The notes below the pieces were generated by a model that did not search any database, was not told where the DNA came from, and saw only the letters and a program-made list of their open reading frames with translations. Both the position numbers and the translations under genes were made by a program. A stretch of DNA of 64,000 nt from Oscillospiraceae bacterium (GTDB lineage Bacteria > Bacillota > Clostridia > Oscillospirales > Ruminococcaceae): assembly GCA_017550285.1 (NCBI GenBank), contig JAFZPP010000004.1, positions 42,329-106,328 of the forward strand, given 5' to 3'. Positions 61,136 through 64,000 of this stretch are shown one piece after another; the stretch's first letter is position 1; the number at the start of each line of letters is the position of its first letter.

Positions 61136-61705
61136 ATGATTGATACAAAGGCGATTGAAGAACATATCCGCGGCATTCTGACTGCGCTCGGCGAGAATCC
61201 GGACAGAGAGGGTCTGGCTGAGACGCCGGAGCGCGTTGCAAGGATGTATGCGGAAATATTTGAAGGCATCAGCTACTCCAATCACGAGATCGCAGAGATG
61301 TTCGGCAAGACCTTTGAGGCGCCGAAGAACGCAGGTCCTGTAGTTGTGCGCGATATTGAGGTGTTTTCCTACTGTGAGCATCATATGGCGCTGATGTACG
61401 ATATGTCGGTGAATGTCGCATATGTGCCTCGTCAGAAGGTCATCGGGCTGAGCAAAATCGCCCGCATCTGCGATATGGCAGCCAAGCGCCTGCAATTACA
61501 GGAACGGCTCGGCTCGGATATCGCCGAGATTCTCATGGAAGCCGCCGGTACGCCGGATGTCGGCGTGGTGATTGCCGGTACGCACAGCTGCATGACGGCA
61601 CGCGGCATCCGCAATGCTTCTGCGCGGACAGTGACGCAGACCTTCTGCGGCAGATTTCTGGAGGACTGGAATCTGCAAAGAATGCTGACGGAGGGTGTGA
61701 AATGA
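61136..61705 (+). CDS. folE: GTP cyclohydrolase I
   Basis: A 189-aa enzyme converting GTP to 7,8-dihydroneopterin triphosphate, the entry step for both folate and preQ1. ATG 61136 follows AGGGAGAGAA. Motifs: [13 protein letters not shown], zinc-binding CEHHMALM and the second zinc Cys in [13 protein letters not shown]. Here it serves queD, as shown by its place in the que operon; it overlaps queC by 4 bp. Confidence 0.97.
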   Translation: MIDTKAIEEHIRGILTALGENPDREGLAETPERVARMYAEIFEGISYSNHEIAEMFGKTFEAPKNAGPVVVRDIEVFSYCEHHMALMYDMSVNVAYVPRQKVIGLSKIARICDMAAKRLQLQERLGSDIAEILMEAAGTPDVGVVIAGTHSCMTARGIRNASARTVTQTFCGRFLEDWNLQRMLTEGVK

Positions 61706-62409
61706 AGGCTTTGGTTTTATTCAGCGGCGGACTGGACAGCACGACCTGTCTGGCGCTTGCGGTCGAAAAATACGGCGCGGACAATGTGCTTGCGCTGTCT
61801 GTCAGCTACGGGCAGAAGCATACGAAGGAGATCGACGCGGCAAAGGCTGTTGCAAAGCATTACGGTGTGAAGTTGCAAACGCTTGATCTTGCTGCGATTT
61901 TCGCAGATTCCGATTGCTCACTGCTCAAGGGCAGCAGTCAGGAGGTTCCGAAGGAAAGCTATGCTGAGCAGCTCAAAGAAACCGACGGCAAGCCGGTCTC
62001 GACCTATGTGCCGTTCCGGAACGGGCTGTTTCTCTCGTCTGCGGCGAGCATTGCGCTTTCGCACGGCTGCGAGGTGATTTATTACGGCGCACATGCAGAC
62101 GATGCCGCGGGCAATGCCTATCCCGATTGCAGTCAGGATTTCAATGATGCGATCAATGCGGCGATTTATCTCGGCAGCGGAAAGGAACTGCATGTTGAGG
62201 CGCCGTTTGTCGGCAGAACAAAGGCGGATGTTGTCAGAGAGGGACTGCGTCTGCACGCGCCGTATCATCTGACATGGAGCTGCTATGAGGGCGGCGAAAA
62301 GCCCTGCGGTCTCTGCGGCACCTGCCGTGACCGTGCGGCGGCGTTTGCGGCGAACGGTGTCAGTGATCCGGCACTGCCGCAGAATAAACCGAAAGGAGAA
62401 ACCCGATGA
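61702..62409 (+). CDS. queC: 7-cyano-7-deazaguanine synthase QueC
   Basis: A 235-aa ATP-dependent enzyme converting carboxydeazaguanine to preQ0. The PP-loop is [24 protein letters not shown] follows. The zinc site is [22 protein letters not shown] with four Cys. The length is typical. The stop overlaps the start of a 71-aa gene (ATGA). Confidence 0.97.
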   Translation: MKALVLFSGGLDSTTCLALAVEKYGADNVLALSVSYGQKHTKEIDAAKAVAKHYGVKLQTLDLAAIFADSDCSLLKGSSQEVPKESYAEQLKETDGKPVSTYVPFRNGLFLSSAASIALSHGCEVIYYGAHADDAAGNAYPDCSQDFNDAINAAIYLGSGKELHVEAPFVGRTKADVVREGLRLHAPYHLTWSCYEGGEKPCGLCGTCRDRAAAFAANGVSDPALPQNKPKGETR

Positions 62410-62621
62410 GCGAAGAAACACATTTTGAGGTTCAGCCCGATACTGTCAAGCTGATCGGCAACGTGATGCACGGCATTGCAGGAACCTATCAGGGCAGACC
62501 GGTGACATTTATCTGCGATGTACCGCAGCAGTCGATTCTCGTACCGGAGGGCATGGAGGATGTCTACCATGATATCCTGAACGCCGTTCTCCGGTACCTG
62601 AAGATTGTCGGAAAAATATAA
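62406..62621 (+). CDS. Conserved-looking 71-aa hypothetical protein in the que operon
   Basis: A small soluble protein with ATG 62406 overlapping the queC stop and AAAGGAG upstream, and with queF following. The sequence reads [20 protein letters not shown], later [10 protein letters not shown] and [19 protein letters not shown]; it contains one Cys and no known motif. Tight coupling between queC and queF supports expression. I cannot assign a function. Confidence 0.75.
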   Translation: MSEETHFEVQPDTVKLIGNVMHGIAGTYQGRPVTFICDVPQQSILVPEGMEDVYHDILNAVLRYLKIVGKI

Positions 62622-62637
62622 TCAGGAGGAAACGGCA

Positions 62638-63132
62638 GTGAGTGAACGCAATAAAGAGCAGGAGGGCATGACGCTCCTCGGCAATCAGCATACGAAATAT
62701 CCGCAGGACTATGATCCCTCGGTACTGGAAACCTTTGAAAACAAGCATCCCGACCGCGAATATTTTGTCAAATTCAACTGTCCGGAATTCACAAGCCTCT
62801 GCCCGATCACGGGACAGCCGGATTTTGCGACGATCTATATTTCGTATGTGCCGCGCGTCCGCATGGTCGAGAGCAAATCGCTCAAGCTGTATCTGTTCAG
62901 CTTCCGCAATCACGGCGATTTTCATGAGGACTGCGTGAATATCATCATGAACGATCTGATTCGGCTCATGGAGCCGGCATATATCGAGGTCTGGGGCAAA
63001 TTCCTGCCGCGCGGCGGCATCTCGATTGACCCCTACTGCAATTACGGCATGCCCGGTACCAAGTGGGAGCAGGTTGCGTGGGAGCGCCTGACGCATCACG
63101 ATCTCTATCCGGAGCCGGTCGATAACCGATGA
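62638..63132 (+). CDS. queF: NADPH-dependent preQ0 reductase QueF
   Basis: A 164-aa single-domain QueF that reduces the nitrile of preQ0 to preQ1. I choose GTG 62638, eight bases after AGGAGG. The catalytic Cys lies in [13 protein letters not shown], the QueF signature is [21 protein letters not shown] in segments, and the GGISIDPY stretch follows. It completes the preQ1 pathway in this operon. An open frame continues past its TGA; see 63133. Confidence 0.97.
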   Translation: MSERNKEQEGMTLLGNQHTKYPQDYDPSVLETFENKHPDREYFVKFNCPEFTSLCPITGQPDFATIYISYVPRVRMVESKSLKLYLFSFRNHGDFHEDCVNIIMNDLIRLMEPAYIEVWGKFLPRGGISIDPYCNYGMPGTKWEQVAWERLTHHDLYPEPVDNR

Positions 63133-63294
63133 TGCGGTGCAGCGTCTGCTGCGGAAAATACTGCTGCAATATCGTCGCATTTTGCAGACGCCGGCGTGCA
63201 TTTTGTCTGTGAACAGAATCCCGTCGGGCATACAAATCATGCCGCAGAGCGTACAGCCATGGCGCTCAAATGGCTGATTCGGCAATACAAGTAG
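63133..63294 (+). pseudogene. Possible gene remnant after queF
   Basis: The frame of queF continues for 53 codons beyond its TGA, to TAG at 63292. The second half reads HFADAGVHFVCEQNPVGHTN and ends KWLIRQYK, which has a protein-like composition, like the C-terminus of a hydrolase. There is no independent start or binding site before it. A decayed downstream gene is the likeliest explanation; stop-codon read-through is a weaker one. Confidence 0.35.
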
Positions 63295-63320
63295 ATTGAT
63301 AAAACACGAAAAACTGCGGA

Positions 63321-63356
63321 AAACCGCTCCTGACAGGCGCTCAGGGGCGGTTTCTT
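63321..63356 (+). terminator. Terminator of the que operon
   Basis: AAACCGCTCCTGA pairs with TCAGGGGCGGTTT (13 bp with one G-T), followed by CTTCTTG. Confidence 0.75.
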
Positions 63357-63454
63357 CTTGTCTGATAGACTGCGTACCACTTGTATGTATATTTCAATAC
63401 AAATTCAAACGGATTATTACATGTATTTTATCCAGTTTTTCTTGTAATTACACA

Positions 63455-63483
63455 TTGATATTGTGCAGCCGGTAAGTTATAAT
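63455..63483 (+). promoter_or_regulatory. Promoter of the GH43-like gene
   Basis: TTGATA (63455-63460), 17-bp spacer, TATAAT (63478-63483), 34 bp before the start codon. Confidence 0.8.
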
Positions 63484-63517
63484 GAAAGTACAAATATATT
63501 TATAAGGGGGAATCTCT

Positions 63518-64000
63518 ATGGAATCAATCAGAAAGAAAATCCGTATAGGCATTGCAGTTTCCGCCATGGTCTGTCTGGGAGTAGTTGGACAGACAAGCGC
63601 GCTCGATGTCTCCGCCCAGAACCCGATTGTGCAGACAGCTTTTTCGCCTGACCCTGCACCGGTTGTCTTCGGTGATGAACTTTGGGTCTTCACCGGCTGT
63701 GACCGTGACGGCAACAACGATTTCTACTACATGACCGGCTGGCAGGCTTTCTCTACCACCGACATGCAGAACTGGACCAATCACGGTATGTTCCTCAAGG
63801 ACAATGAATTCTCGTGGTGCAACGAGAATGATGCATGGGCATCCCAGTGCATCGAACGAAACGGTAAGTACTACTTCTACTTTACCACCACAAACAAGGG
63901 CGGCGGCGGCAGAGCAATCGGCGTCGGCGTCGCAGACAAGCCGGAGGGTCCGTATAAGGATGTCCTCGGCAAACCGCTCGCAGGTCCGAACTGGGATTAC
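63518..64000 (+). CDS. Secreted GH43-like glycosidase, N-terminal part
   Basis: The first 161 residues of a gene that runs off the window. ATG 63518 follows TAAGGGGGAA. A signal peptide (about 1-32) precedes NPIVQTAFSPDPAPVVFGDELWVFTG, split; the first Asp of SPDPAPVV is the expected catalytic base of GH43 five-bladed propeller enzymes. ENDAWASQCIERNGKYYFYF is the typical second blade. Such enzymes act on arabinan, xylan or related side chains. Whether it carries a dockerin cannot be seen. Confidence 0.88.
   Translation, partial: MESIRKKIRIGIAVSAMVCLGVVGQTSALDVSAQNPIVQTAFSPDPAPVVFGDELWVFTGCDRDGNNDFYYMTGWQAFSTTDMQNWTNHGMFLKDNEFSWCNENDAWASQCIERNGKYYFYFTTTNKGGGGRAIGVGVADKPEGPYKDVLGKPLAGPNWDY

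Larger units (their letters stand above)
63295..63517. other. Intergenic region with terminator and promoter
   Basis: It holds the que operon terminator (63321-63353) and the promoter of the GH43-like gene (63455-63483). Between them is AT-rich sequence with no visible gene. Confidence 0.6.

Overview
This 64 kb window looks like the chromosome of a fibre-degrading, cellulosome-forming gut Ruminococcus (Oscillospirales, Firmicutes). It encodes dockerin-bearing secreted proteins (a GH26 mannanase with a CBM35-like module and a Ruminococcus-style Thr-rich linker, two small cohesin-plus-dockerin proteins, and an Ig-like/dockerin protein), WhiA, pyruvate phosphate dikinase, and AGGAGG-type ribosome binding sites. 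Promoters are canonical TTGACA-17-TATAAT type. The rather high GC suggests R. champanellensis or a relative, but that is inference. No prophage, insertion sequence, CRISPR array or rRNA gene was seen.

Layout. Positions 1-5300 (minus strand) hold a translation/secretion cluster: rplS, three tandem signal peptidase I paralogs, rbgA, rnhB, yraN and a truncated zinc-ribbon gene, plus a 2[4Fe-4S] ferredoxin. Positions 5.7-17.35 kb (plus) form one eight-gene operon: solute-binding protein, permease pair, NHL/TPR membrane protein, Yip1-like membrane protein, DUF5696-like secreted protein, second permease pair. It encodes no ATPase. Positions 17.3-20.9 kb hold a coiled-coil membrane protein, whiA, a hypothetical gene and several repeat hairpins. 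Positions 20.9-24.6 kb hold an ECF sigma factor coupled to a 1031-aa membrane-anchored protein. Positions 24.6-26.8 kb (minus) are a compact self-contained operon: a 47-aa Cys-rich peptide, a radical SAM/SPASM peptide maturase and a cohesin-dockerin protein. I consider this the best candidate for an undescribed system.

Positions 27-35.4 kb hold the mannanase, a rhomboid protease, tRNA-Val, a two-component system and a second ECF sigma/membrane protein/dockerin operon. Positions 35.5-42.4 kb hold a MacB-like ABC exporter with a C45-type hydrolase lipoprotein, an AAA ATPase, a VOC protein and a polysaccharide deacetylase. Positions 42.6-46 kb hold ppdK and rnhA. Positions 46-52.5 kb are a TPP-riboswitch-controlled thiamine operon, thiS-thiF-thiG-thiH-tenI/thiE-thiD-thiC. 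Positions 52.6-57.6 kb hold an MBL hydrolase, a small membrane protein, an ABC-F ATPase, a CD1871A-like peptide with a polyferredoxin, and a second cohesin-dockerin protein. Positions 57.7-63.1 kb hold a zinc-ribbon membrane protein and a queuosine-precursor operon (queD-queE-GNAT-HAD-folE-queC-71 aa-queF) behind a preQ1-I-like riboswitch. The window ends inside a secreted GH43-like glycosidase.

A dispersed intergenic element was found at 17651, 20650, 20741 and 58154. It has a conserved AGCTTTAGA box next to a hairpin whose 6-bp stems vary in a compensatory way around a fixed ACT loop.
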